Shown here one piece after another: positions 32,581 through 46,784 of a stretch of 64,000 bases of DNA. The stretch's first letter is position 1. Every line of letters begins with the position of its first letter. Origin of the DNA: Nephrocerus scutellatus. Lineage: Eukaryota > Arthropoda > Insecta > Diptera > Pipunculidae. The position numbers and the translations under genes were made by a program. Below the pieces are notes generated by a model. That model searched no databases and had not been told where the DNA came from. It saw nothing but the letters and a program-made list of their open reading frames with translations. The stretch lies in the NCBI GenBank assembly GCA_947095585.1, contig OX352763.1, forward strand, positions 21,811,462-21,875,461, given 5' to 3'.

Positions 32581-33764
32581 AGGTAACAGGCATATTTTGA
32601 AAGTGATCAGACTCCTTGGTCAAGCGGTTACCATACGGTTTTTTTTTTACAATTCTCATGTTTATGAACTATGAATATAAATTTTTATAAATTGCCCAAG
32701 CAGAAGGTAACTACTAAGGGAGCAACTTTTTTCACTAATGAGTTTAACGTACTTAAGGAAATACAGTCTGAAAACTTGTTTGGTGACTGGTTATTAGAGC
32801 AGTTACCCTGAATAACATATAAAACTTTCCCAGTATTTTTTCCAAACTTTTGTTTCAGTTCTAGAATAGTTGTCTGATGAAAATCGCAGCTAATAGCATA
32901 GAATTGCCCAATGGGAAGTGGGTAAATGTTTTAAACATCAACTCGAATGGAGGGGCAGTGTAAGACACTAGACACACACATGAAGGAGAGATAGCAGTCA
33001 GTCGTCAGGGTGCAAAAATAAAATCATTGCAACTACGATAAGGCAACCCACCAACGTCGTCGTGTAGGAAACTATTGCGAGAGATGGGCAAAGAAAAAAA
33101 AAAAAAGAACGCAAAACGCTAAAACGCAACAAATAACAATAATTAACTGAAAACATTAACAACAATGGAAAACCTTCAAAATTGTGTTTTTATGCACAAA
33201 AACATCACACAGTTACAACAACAAAACATGCTAACTTAATGCAACGCAACGCTCAGGCTGTCGTGTGCACGCATGCGAGAAGTTTCAATTCCGGCGTCGA
33301 CTATAAAAAAAATATATATTGTTACAAATGAGTGTATACATATTTATAAAAATATTTTTTAGAAGATAAGACTCAGGTAGAGCGCTAGACTAGGCGTATA
33401 TAGTACAAACTCAAAGTGCGTCCTTGAGAGTGAACTCGTTGCTTGATGTATTAGCTATACACCTGTGTGACTTGTCATCACATTATATTTTTTAATTTAG
33501 TTTGACAATTGGTATACCGATCTCTTCAATTTTCATGAATAAAATATCCAATTGAAAAAGATTCTTTTCAAAATTGGCTTCCTTTTGAAAGGACGTTGAA
33601 TTTCACCCTTTAAATCCACCAGAGATCCATAGCCTGCGATAGTTGTCACTGGTTAGAAGTTGTTCTAATGTCAAGCGTAAATGTTGACATTTCACGAAAT
33701 AAAATTACAGATGACATTAATGAATAAAAAGCTTTGTTTACTTGTTCACCTTTTTAGGGGATAC
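32581..33764. other. No gene recognised
   Basis: Unassigned. The segment 33310-33560 is AT-rich with TATA-like strings and could be an orphan LTR or promoter, but no partner copy, primer-binding site or terminal TG..CA pair was found. Confidence 0.35.
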
Positions 33765-33935
33765 TGGCTGATCCCGAGCGTGCATCGCTGCCCGAAACCA
33801 TGAACACCTTTCTCTTCCTCTTTCTCTTACAACCACGGGGTAAGGGATGTTCTACAGCCTAAAACAATTCCCCACCTGCCAATAATATACATTGAAAATT
33901 TTAGAAAAATCGCTTGATAAATGTGGCTGATATTA
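33765..33935 (-). mobile_element. Helitron-like 3'-end fragment
   Basis: The minus-strand end reads GCTCGGGATCAGCCAGT, comparable to GTCGGGTCAGCTAGT of the clean element at 53566 with CTAG mutated to CCAG. The inner part (CCCACCTGCCAATAATATAC and AGAAAAATCG) is shared with 35346-35560. Truncated. Confidence 0.45.
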
Positions 33936-34039
33936 ACATTTACCACCCTCGTGTTCATGACCACTCTACTCTAATTTAGTATGGTGTACATAACGTGCAT
34001 TAACGATGGAATATTTCCGCATAGATAGAAGCGTTAGCG

Positions 34040-35345
34040 GTTAGTGCTTTCCGTTTTCAAACTGCAGGTACCAGACTATCTGCTACGACTCATTGCGAGC
34101 TACTTCAGTGACAGAACTCTGTTATATGACACCCCAGACAAAACAAAGTCACCGGACGAGTCCCAAAGGGCTCTGTACTTAGACCGCTACCATGGAATGT
34201 GATGTACGACGACATTCTAATTACTAACAATTAGACCAACTGCTGGAGTAGAAATCGTTGGATACGCTATAGTGGTTGTTGCTAAAACGCTCGTGGAGGT
34301 ACCGCAAAAATGTGATGAAATGATCCGGGATGTCAGACATTGGCTGCATGAAGCCGGGCTAGTGCTAGCCGATCAAAGCTATACTGATAAGAAGCAGGAA
34401 AATTGTGGAAAAAGTGACAATCCGAGTCGGCGGACATAACATCACATCGAGCCCACACCTAAAATATCTCGGAGTCCTGCTGGATCACAGGCTCAATTTC
34501 AAGGAGCATCTGAGATATGCCAGTGAAAAGGCATCGCGTGCAGAGATAGCTCTTGCGAGGATATTGCCCAATACTGGTGAGTCTAAGCAGCCGATAAGAA
34601 AACTGCTGCCAAAATGACACTTCTTGCGCCAGCTACTGCCGTCGCTCAGAATATGCTGTGCAATTCGGACGGTCTCTACCGATGCAGCAAACGTTGACAT
34701 CATGGCAATAGAATCAGCGGCAGTGAGAGACCAACAATTCAGTGGAAGTCAGCGTACAAGAGAAGACATTCGTAAAAGTAGTGAACTAGAGTGTAGCAGC
34801 GTAGATGGGAGACATCTACAAAAACCCGATGGACGCATACGCTGATTCCAGACATCCCAGTATGGTTAGCAAAAAAAAAAAATTACAGATAAACTACCAC
34901 CTGACACAGTTCTTGTCGGGGCATGGATGTTTTCGTGATTATCATCACAAATACAAGCACGCGTACTAGCCATTCTGTCTTCACTGCAGGAGCAGTGTAG
35001 AGAACGCAAAACACGTACTGCAAGAGTGCGCAGGATTGATTGACATGAGGTGCTTGCTGGAACAACTACTTGGAGAGCGCCAGTCAGTCCGGTTGGCTTC
35101 ATTCAAACAATGGTGAGCACCGAAGAAGCCTGGAATGTGATCAACGAGGTCATAGTCAGGGTGATGCTGCAACTTCGACGAGATGAACAAGCTGCAAGAA
35201 AGAGAGGGATTTTTTTTAGGATACGGAGGAAATAAACCGGTCCTGTGAAGGAATGGCTTAATTGGTGGTACCGCAGGGAGTAAACGGGCCAGCAAAATGG
35301 GGGTTGGTTTTAGTCAGTAAAAACCTAACAGAAGCTCAAGTTAAT
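34040..35345 (+). mobile_element. R1-type LINE, RT palm to 3' end (degraded)
   Basis: In pieces: VPDYLLRLIASYFSDRTLLY (34070-34125), a VPKGSVLRPLPWNVMYDDI-like motif B (34155-34215), a GYAIVVVAKTLVEV block at 34260-34300 in which the two catalytic Asp codons between Ala and Ile are missing, SPHLKYLGVLLDHRLNFKEH from 34450 (thumb), ASRAEIALARILPNTG, a YQLTQFLSGHGCFRDY tail near 34890-34940, and the C-terminal AWNVINEVIVRVMLQLRRDE at about 35128-35190. The stop at 35233 is followed by a 3' UTR with TGGTTTTAGTCAGTAAAAAC. The motif set is that of R1-clade elements; true R1 inserts in 28S rDNA, but no rDNA is seen here, so this is a relative (Waldo-like) or a dispersed copy. Dead. Confidence 0.75.
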
Positions 35346-35560
35346 GCTAAGGGTACACGTGGGAAGTCTTATAGAAGATAACCTCCAGGGAGAGGGAAGG
35401 GGGTGTACTATAGCCTATAACCTTCCTCCACCTGCCAAAAATACACATTCAAAATTTCATAAAAATCGGTTGGTAAATGTGAGTTTACATAAAGAACATA
35501 CACATACACATATATACAGAGTGTATCCCTTAAGGTTGCAAATACTTGATTGGGGTGATT
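35346..35560 (-). mobile_element. Helitron-like fragment
   Basis: Shares CCACCTGCCAAAAATACACA and ATAAAAATCGGTTGGTAAAT with 33840-33935, and the overall order (…ATCGGTT…ACACATACACATATATA) with the minus-strand element at 53566-54143. Terminal signatures were not found. It lies directly against the R1-type 3' end. Confidence 0.45.
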
Positions 35561-37198
35561 CCTTGGTTAATTTCGTGAATCGTATGGGAGGGGGTCTCTT
35601 TTCAACCACTGCAGTGTACGTGGCGTTTTAATGTGAAGAGACGTACTTTTGACCTTACATCACTTACATCAGCCTGTTACTCATGAACGCTTCTAGCTAC
35701 AAGGTACTATTGGTCATTTTTCATTTATTAACTTTTACCAATTCATTAAAGGTGTGGTGTCCTGTGCATTTTTTTTTTAAATCCCTTGACATAGTTACGA
35801 AACTCGAAAATATCTTTCCGATGATTGATCCTGCACCATCCAAACTTCTATCACTTTTTGAAGTGATCTCAAGTGAACGTGCAGCGAACATTACTTGTTA
35901 ACAAATAACAATTAACACAAACAATGCTAGAGTTTAGTTGCCGCCCGTTATAAAAAAGTCATCACGGCACAATGCGTTCCATTATATCGAGGACGAAACA
36001 AGCACTATAATGACATTCGAATTTGGATGCTCTCTTAAATGTCATAAAGGTACATTGACTGTAATAGAATATATAATCCAATTCTGTACATTAACAACCG
36101 ATCCAAGAGGTTCACTTCTTTTTGTTATGCAACGGAGGATGGGAAAAAAGTACACAAAGAATTATTCTGCATTACTGAGTAGTATTCTTTGCTTTCCAAT
36201 TGCGCACGTCATGTTGTGTTATCCCCAAAGACCATGTGCATTGTAAACATATATGTACCTACACAATACTAGCCTAATATAATCGCATATCATACATAAT
36301 AGTAGATTGCACTATATGATGCCCACCCCTTGTAAAGTTCTCTCTCATACTCTCCTTGGGAATAAAACGCAATCCCTTCCCCGATGTATCTGCTCGTTTC
36401 CATCACTCACCACCCTACGGATTCTACATAGTCGCCGAGAAAAAAAAACCCATTCCGACAAAAAAAAGCGCAAGACTTTCAACCAATCCACATCAGTGCC
36501 GCCGCACTGCTGCCACATTGCACTGAACTATTTTATTAAATGTTTCCTGAGCACCCAGCTGCGTGTGTTATTCATTCGACCGCCCCTGTCGCTCCCCAAA
36601 CATTCGTGATTTATCGTAGGTTGGCAGTGAGGAACATTATTATTATTTGTCATTTAACAACCTTGAAGTGGGCGCACGCAAATGTGAGTGCAATTGAAAG
36701 CTTTTTCGAGCGATTTTCTCCTTCGCTTACCCTCTCTTTTTTTTCTCTCTTCCACTCTCTTCCTCATTTAGACGCTTTTGTCGATCTGTTTGCACACCCC
36801 CTTCGGAACACCAGCAAACCAATATGTTGAGTGTTCCACAAACGCACAACTATTCGGGAGCGGGAGACGACCGCTCCTCAATCATTGACGTTAGATATTA
36901 CGCGTTAAGCCGAACAACTTACTCATTGCAGTGAATTGTACAAAAGTTGCGTGTTGTACAATGAAATCGAAGCAACTAACGAATCTGTCGGTTGCATTTG
37001 TTCCGAGGGGCGAAGTCGGATTGACTATCACAAGGGATGAGTGGAGCAGGCCACACCATACATTGTATTATTTAACAAATGCATTATTACTGCTTGCTGA
37101 CCCTGGCATCTGCAAGGCTGACGGAAAACCACATTTTATTTCTTAGAGAGAGACTTTGCTTGGAAATTTTTATTTAAATAAAAAATAGTATTATTGCA
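35561..37198. other. No gene recognised
   Basis: Contains several plus-strand frames of 70-100 codons (35683-35901, 35938-36246, 36307-36609, 36540-36830, 36931-37146). None shows a recognisable domain, and adjacent frames overlap, so I do not call them genes. One of them could be a host exon. Confidence 0.35.
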
Positions 37199-37199
37199 A

Positions 37200-37645
37200 A
37201 TATATATATATATATATGAAGGAACATTGGATCAGTGTGTCCAATCTTCGATACCTATAGGCACTTATATTGTTCCGCTTAACATTAATAGAGTAATTTT
37301 ATCAACAGGTATTATCAGCACTCATTGTTTCGCTCAACATTAATTGAGTAATTCTATTAACAGGTATTTTCCCGGCAGTCATATTTTTCCGCTCGACTTT
37401 AATTGAGTAATTCTATTAACAGGTACTACCGACACTCATATTGTTCCGCTCAACATTGAGTAATTCTACTAACAGGTACTACCGACACTCATATTGTTCC
37501 GCTCAACATTGAGTAATTCTACTAACAGGTACTACCGACACTCATATTGTTCCGCTCAACATTGAGTAATTCTATCAACAGGTATTCTCGGCAACCATAT
37601 TGTTCCGCTCAAATTGAATTGAGTAATTCTATTAATAGGTCACTC
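37200..37645 (+). repeat. Minisatellite, 53-61-bp unit, seven to eight copies
   Basis: An AT run (37200-37218) leads into a tandem repeat from about 37265. Each unit contains TTGTTCCGCTCAACATT, then GAGTAATTCT and AACAGGTA. Three central units (about 37425-37585) are nearly identical, while outer units are longer (an extra AATT) and more diverged, which suggests the centre was amplified or homogenised most recently. Non-coding. Confidence 0.85.
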
Positions 37646-37824
37646 ACCTTGACTCTTAAGATAAATTTTTTTGTCTCCTCTTTGAAGTTGCAGTCTTCGG
37701 AGCACTATCAAATGTAAACAACTGTTTTAAGGGTTCAATGGGGATCTTTTCTTTTCAACCCTCCGTTGGAAAAAGTAAAATGAGAACAGCGTAACAATAA
37801 TTGATTGATGAAAGAACATTCATG

Positions 37825-37925
37825 GCATATTTGGCTCTAAAGCCGGGATTCGGTCCCGATCTTCCGAAAAAAAATCTCTCCACCGAACCCGATTTCTAGC
37901 AGATATCATCCAGTTTGACGTTAGT
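37825..37925 (-). mobile_element. RTE-type LINE 3'-end scrap
   Basis: The plus strand reads CATATTTGGCTCTAAAGCCG and then an AAAAAATCTCTCCACCG block, the inverted form of the RTE terminal 100 bases (compare 12247-12340). Confidence 0.7.
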
Positions 37926-37934
37926 AACTCAAAA

Positions 37935-38160
37935 CTTATTAGACAGTTCCAAGAACTGGCTTTGATAAGCCAATTACGTAGCACAGTAACATAAAGGGTA
38001 ATAAGAAAGCGGAATAATTAGCGAAGAAGGGCGTCGCTAAGGACCGGCTCTATGTACCTAGCTTCGCGATTACAGCAACCTCAACAGCTCGATGGACACA
38101 TCTATAGGCAAGAAACTTTGGTTCTCAGCAAATAGCTCAATAGACTCTTAACCAAGAGGA
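37935..38160 (+). mobile_element. LINE RNase H fragment
   Basis: Reads LIRQFQELALISQLRS and, a frame later, HSNIKGNKKAE-LAKKGVAKD, the final block of RNase H (normally HSDIxGNEKADELAKKG). I/LOA-type. It lies between an RTE tail and a mariner 5' end. Confidence 0.65.
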
Positions 38161-38162
38161 AG

Positions 38163-38612
38163 GTAATATGGGTGTTTCTTTTTTGCGTAGATAGAACTTA
38201 CCGATGAGTTACCTGTCAAACGAGCTGTCATAGATAGTTCGCTTATTTTCAGCATTTATTACCACTACACTCAGGCAAATCATCATAAATAGACTTACGC
38301 TTGAACAGAGCTGCTAAATTATTCAAATTTACTTTGAAATTGAGCCGTCGTTTCTCGCAACTTATAGACGACTTAGTGATATATATGGCGTCCAGGGAAG
38401 CCATCCGTCGAGTTGTGGATAGATTTAGTTTCACATAGTCTCTAAATGATGCAATAACTCCAACACACCAAGGGAATGTGCGCACTGAAGGCAATATTGC
38501 CGCTGCAAATGAAAGTCGTCGTCAGTCGCAGGAACTGGGGCTTTGTTCGTCCACTATGCGGAAAATTTTGCACGAAGATCTTGGCCTACACACGTATAAC
38601 ATCCAGCTGGTA
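38163..38612 (+). mobile_element. Mariner 5' end and transposase N-terminal part
   Basis: A terminal motif ATGGGTGTTTCTTTTTTG at about 38168-38185 matches in inverted form the 3' end of the copy at 50697 (AAAAAAACACCCAT). The N-terminal DNA-binding part follows in shifting frames: AAKLFKFTLKLSRR, REAIRRVVDRF, TEGNIAAANESRRQSQELGL near 38480-38545 and MRKILHEDLGLHTYNIQLV near 38555-38612. The sequence stops there, at the join to a LOA-type LINE. The catalytic domain is missing. Confidence 0.7.
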
Positions 38613-39240
38613 GGTAGGTAAGTAAGTGATGGTCCACGACGTCTTAGCGAGGGTCTCAAATAGCCGTTTTGTAATCACAGACCTCGGGTGACCATATGCC
38701 GTGAAAGGTATCCTGAAATAGTTATAACCACCCGGTAGAATTTAGGTACGAGATCAGATCGGTTATTCGGCACTCCGAAAGCTCACTGAGGTCGGCAAAG
38801 AAAGGTTTTTCCAATTTGTGGAGCCGGAAGGCCGTCAGAGCTGGAAATTTGCAGATATAATGAATAAGAGTTTCTTTCTCATTAACATCCCTACAAACTT
38901 CTGCAATTGGCTGCCCACCGGCCAATGGCCAGTGATTATAGCAACGACTCTGGAAATATCTTTCCGTGATCTGGAATTCGGGATCAGCTCGGTAGATTTA
39001 TTTTTATTGTAGGAAGGTCACATCGCCCTCGATGTAGTGCAGTTGGTTAAGTCATTCTACCTCAATTGAGCCTTGCTGGTATGAAAGGTGAGAACACGTA
39101 CCCGGACGGAGCTCAATGGACAGGAGACTCTCTTCATGTAGTCGATATCCAATGTTACGCCCTTCTTCGCCAGTACGTCCGCCTTCTCCCTGTCGTCAAT
39201 GTCACTGTGCCCCGGTACCCATACTTTGGGTTTGTCATAC
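38613..39240 (-). mobile_element. LOA/I-type LINE 3' part, second copy
   Basis: Same family and strand as 10210-11940. Minus-strand frames give WVPGHSDIDDREKADVLAKK (39160-39220, RNase H end; GNEKA changed to DREKA), then the cysteine tail with HYICKFPAL and RLHKLEKPFFADL (38722-38900) and a 3' UTR ending in a CCTACCTACC-type run next to the mariner fragment. Inactive. Confidence 0.75.
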
Positions 39241-39900
39241 ACGACCTAGAGAGCTGAAATATTGTGAGTCCAAAATAGCATTTTTTTTATTCCGAGTATG
39301 ATGCGTGTCGCGTGTGATGAGTTGAAATTTTTTGTTTTTCGACTTCTTTGAGGTCCTTTTTAACCAACTTCCACACGACCTAGAAGCTGATGTTTTGTGA
39401 GTGTCTAAGTGCAAAATAACATTTTTTATATTCCGAGTATGACGCGTGTCGCGTGTAGCGCGAGTGATGAGTTGAAATTTTTTGTTTTTTGATTTCTTTG
39501 AGGGCCTTTTTAACCAACCAGTATGACGCGTGTCGCGTTTGGCGCGTGTGGTGGTTTGACATTTTTTTCGACTTCTTTGAGGTCCTTTTTAACAGCCTTC
39601 CACACGACCTAGAGAGTTTTGTGAGTATCTAAGCCCAAAATAGCATTTTTTATATTCCACGTATGACAAGTGTCACGTTTCGAGTGTGGCACGCGTGATG
39701 GTTTGAAATCGCACCAGTTTATCGTTTTTTGAGGTCTTTTTAACCATCTTTCGGGTTGAAATTTTGTGAGCGGCTCAATGTTAGGGGCCCATTTTGATAT
39801 CCCGCTTTTGACGCTGGTTGCGAGTCGCGTGTGCCACGTGTGAAGCTTGGGAAAAAATTTATTTGAAATAGCCCTGACCTCAAAAACAGATATTTCGGCG
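39236..39900 (+). repeat. Satellite, 130-160-bp unit, about five degenerate copies
   Basis: Each unit contains ACACGACCTAGA, a TTTTGTGAGT stretch, ATTCCGAGTATGACGCGTGT, then GATGAGTTGAAATTTTTTGT, a GACTTCTTTGAGGTCC block and TTTTTAACCA. Units start near 39240, 39372, 39520 (short), 39602 and 39757. The last is most diverged and merges into unrelated DNA. CpG-rich GCGTGTCGCGTGT strings are unusual in this AT-rich window. Confidence 0.8.
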
Positions 39901-43329
<3,429 letters not shown>

Positions 43330-43890
43330 AAATCATATAAATTTAAAGAACCATGACATTTAGGTTATTTTAATCTTCTTTTAAACCTCAAACCATACTC
43401 AAGATCTTTTTAAAACCCTCTCAAGACCACATCAAGACCCTCTCCAGATCCACCAAAGAACAAACAAAATACCCCCTTTTAAAACTCCTCAAGGCCCTCT
43501 AAAGACCCCCAACAAGACTCCCTAAGACAGTATCAAAACCGCTCAGGATCCCTTTCAAATCCCCCAGAAGACCCCCTCAAGACCACAAAATATTAAAACC
43601 ACCTCAACACCCCTCGAGACACCTTAAGACCACCCCAATACTTATTCATGACGTATTAAGACCACCTTTAAACATCACCCGCTTAAGACCCACAAAAGAC
43701 CTAATCAAAACTCCCTCAAGTCACCACCAAAACCCCCTCAAGACCTCCTCAAGACCCTTTTAAAACGCGCCCTAACTTCCCTCAAAACCACCTTCAGACC
43801 CTTGAGGGTCAAGATCACCTCAAGACCACCCAAAGATCCCTCTCAGGACCGCTGAAGAACCAACCAAGACAATCAAGACCCGGCCCTGAA
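43330..43890 (+). repeat. Degenerate CT-rich satellite (AAGACCnCCTC-type)
   Basis: Variants of CCTCAAGACC and AAGACCACC recur every 10-25 bases through about 43400-43890, with irregular spacing and many point changes. G is almost absent from long stretches. Non-coding. Confidence 0.75.
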
Positions 43891-43960
43891 CAGACTCACC
43901 ACCAAAAACTAGTACGGGACTGCCAAATAACAGCATTAGGATAGAAAGGGCGTGACAGAA

Positions 43961-44986
43961 TCTACACTTCTATACCATTATATAAAGATTGGTATTGGCT
44001 ATGTTAATCTTGAAAACGACTGGACCAATTTTAATCAGGTTTCAACCATTACAGGATTTTTTGCTCCGGAGGCTACAGTTTTTGGGTCAGTGGCTGGTAG
44101 TTTGGATAGGGGGGACCAGCGTTGGGAAGGGGTCAGTTGGTGCGGTTTCAGTGGTCCCCAGGTAACGCCTGTTATTTAAGCTAAACTTAAAAACAACTGG
44201 ACCGATTTAGATCAGGTTTTCAACATTGTTCAGGATTTTTTGCTCCGGAGGTTATAGGCTTCTTTTTTGGGTCAGTGGCTTGTACGTTGGGAAGGGGGGA
44301 CTCGTTGGTGGGAGAAAGTGTTGGTAAGAGATCAGTTGGTGTAGGGTAAGTGGGGTGGTTTCAGTTGGAACCATGTAACGCCTGTTATTTTAGCTAAAGT
44401 TGAAAACTACTGGACCAATTTAGAGGAGGTTTTCAACATTGTACAGGGTTAAAAGCTACAGTTTTGGGTCGGTAGCGGGTTGGTGTGGGGTTTGGATTAA
44501 GTAGTGGGGAATTGGTCAGTTGGTATGACGCTAATCTTGGAAACGGGTGGACCGATTTTGATCAAGTTTTCATCACCGTACACAGTTTCTTCTCCGGAGG
44601 TAATAGGTTACAATTGTATGTCAATGGCTTGTTAATTTGAGAGGGAGGTGAGAGTGTGCAAGAAAATGATCAGTTGGCGTAGTTTCAGTGGGAGATCGGT
44701 TGAGTGGGTATCAGTTTAGTTGGGGTGGTAGGGTGAAAGGGGCAATCGGGAAATGCCTGTTATTTTACCTAAGCGTGACAGCTATTGGACCGATTTTATT
44801 CAATATTATTTAGATTTTCACCATTGTGTATGGTTTATCCCTGGAGTTTATAGTCTACAGTTTTGAGTCAGTGGATATGGGGTGAGTGGGGGTGGGCGTA
44901 GTGTCTGTGGCGGGACTACTGGGTGGGTGGTTGGCTGGTGGTAAGTATGGTGGAGGCATCCAGGCAAGGACGGATAATTCAGCTAG
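43961..44986 (+). mobile_element. Helitron-like element with five tandem internal units
   Basis: The 5' end is TC at 43961 preceded by A; the 3' end is CTAG at 44983-44986 followed by T, fitting Helitron insertion between A and T. Inside are five related units starting near 44003, 44181, 44394, 44531 and 44769. Each opens with CTAA then an ACTGGACCGATTTNGATCAG-like block, includes a GGGTCAGTGG string, and (units 1 and 2; decayed in 4) closes with the hairpin CAGGTAACGCCTG and TTATTTTAG. So the junctions themselves look like Helitron 3' ends (hairpin plus CTAA, which satisfies CTRR). No Rep/helicase. Confidence 0.7.
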
Positions 44987-45425
44987 TGACATATAAACCG
45001 AAAGAGGAAGGTTAATATAAAAGCATTCAATATAACGAGCAGAAAACAATTGTCGTGATAAGCTGCGACCTGAACCACAACGGTCTGTTGTGCTATTCTT
45101 CATATTAGTTTAAGAACTGGGTATCGGTTGTACAGCCTAGAGACTAAGAAAACCACCAATTACTTCAAGGCATGATCTGTTCAAATTTATTTATTGTTCC
45201 TCTTATTTCTGAAGAACTACTATCCCCAATATGGCGATTGGAAACAATCTTGGATTTCGAAAAATTGTAAGAAAGACGTCTTTACAATTTTAGATCGCCC
45301 TACCCTATTTTGGAGAAAAGACCAAACTTGTACACATAGGCTAGATTAGATAGGAAATTTCTAGAAATCTTATTTGTAAAGCAAAACGGAAAATTGAACA
45401 CACGCACAATGTTTTTACTGAACCT
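44987..45425. other. No gene recognised
   Basis: Short unassigned interval. Confidence 0.4.
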
Positions 45426-45426
45426 C

Positions 45427-45547
45427 ATAATAAGCATCATGATTATCATGATCATCATGATCGTCATCATAATCGTCATTATGATCATCATCATCATCAT
45501 CCTCATCATCATCATCATCATAATCATCATCATCACCATCATCTTCA
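45427..45547 (+). repeat. ATC/ATG trinucleotide microsatellite
   Basis: About 120 bases of mostly ATC units with interruptions. It keeps frames open on both strands, giving Ile-rich and Met-rich readings that are artefacts. Confidence 0.9.
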
Positions 45548-46289
45548 CTTCCTCTGTTTTTGCCTTCAAACAAATACTATTCTCAGACCACTCAGTGTGA
45601 ACGCGCGGAGTGCAGCATTCTATACGCTCGCCAACTGCTGATCATCGGGGACTAAACAGAATCCGGTGCTGATCTTACATCATTTGTGCGCTTGGTCTTG
45701 GCCACGGTCACGGGGTCTGGCTAAATGGCTAAACTACACACTACACTACATCCGCACAGCACATCAGGAAATTCAAATTCAAATCTATGAGGGTGCTGAT
45801 GCTACTGCAAGGGTGCGAGGCGATCTGTGGAATGTATTCGTACTCGCGGTGTCTGATCGAATCCGTACGCCACAGATTCGCACATACTCGTTCGTAATGC
45901 ACAGCAAATGCGCATTCTCTTCTGATGCTGTCACTGCAGAAATAGAATCGTTAGCTGAGTAACGACTTACGAATATACGCTATTCTAAAAATATCTCCAA
46001 TTGTGCTGTATGCGAAGATAGATGATATTGCAAGCGATAGCAAAGAGAGAAAATGTTCAAGGTCGATAGTTTTACGAAAATAGTTCGTACGGATTATGGG
46101 ATAAAATTAGCTTCGACCTAGAAATCTTGATGTTGCGGAAGGATATCGTGAACTTTTTATTTTTTAATCAATTAGTTGTAAGGGATGATGGGGGCCCGTG
46201 TGCAAGTTTGCCTTCTACTGTGCTACTTGAAAATCTTAATTTAAATGGCAGTAGATTAAGGTTTGGTTACGGTCGGTGGCTGCTTTCGC
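45548..46289. other. No gene recognised
   Basis: Unassigned; the 98-codon frame at 45666-45962 has no recognisable motif. Confidence 0.35.
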
Positions 46290-46750
46290 ACACATAGACC
46301 GGTTGGCTTAATGGCTTTGTCGGTAAGCAAAATTTGGACATCAACAAACCGACAATTTTTTTTCCGTCGATGAAAATGATCAACATGTTACGGTCGATGG
46401 AGTTGCATGTTGGAAGACTACTCCTGACCTGAATTGGATAGACCTGATATCAGTGAAATGTAGTTGGTGCCACATACCAGACAGCTGGTCTAACAATTGA
46501 TCTATTGAAGGGGAAGTTCGGTAATCGTGTAATATCGAGAAATAGCCCGCTCGCTCATGCCGTTGGATTTCTTTTTATGGGGTTACGTTATGTCATTGGT
46601 TTATGCCAACAAGCCAAAAAGCTCAGGAACAATATCGAACGCGAAATTGCCAACGTTCCAGCCGATATGTGTTGAAGAGTGGTTGAAAATTGGCTCCAAA
46701 GAATAGAACACGTTGCAAACGTGCTCGCGGTGGTCATTCGTACCGATTCA
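46290..46750 (+). mobile_element. Mariner (rosa-like) transposase remnant
   Basis: Fragments read WLNGFVGKQN (46310-46340), HVTVDGVACW (46385-46415), a GATYQTAGLTIDLLKGKFGN-like stretch (46470-46520), RNSPLAHAVGFLFMGLR and PADMC-RVVENWLQRIEH (46660-46710). The layout matches the DD41D family, but the third catalytic block is lost. It is most similar to the fragment at 57000-57326. Confidence 0.65.
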
Positions 46751-46784
46751 TAGTATATACTTACATCCATTCTTTCAAAGCCCA

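Noticed and set aside
33310..33600. A solo LTR with a TATA box
   Set aside because: No second copy, no TG..CA ends with target duplication and no primer-binding site could be identified.
37200..37645. A CRISPR-like array of repeats and spacers
   Set aside because: Units are contiguous with no unique spacers, they vary in length, and the genome is eukaryotic.
45300..45600. Met-rich or Ile-rich membrane proteins on either strand
   Set aside because: Both are readings of the ATC/ATG microsatellite at 45427-45547.
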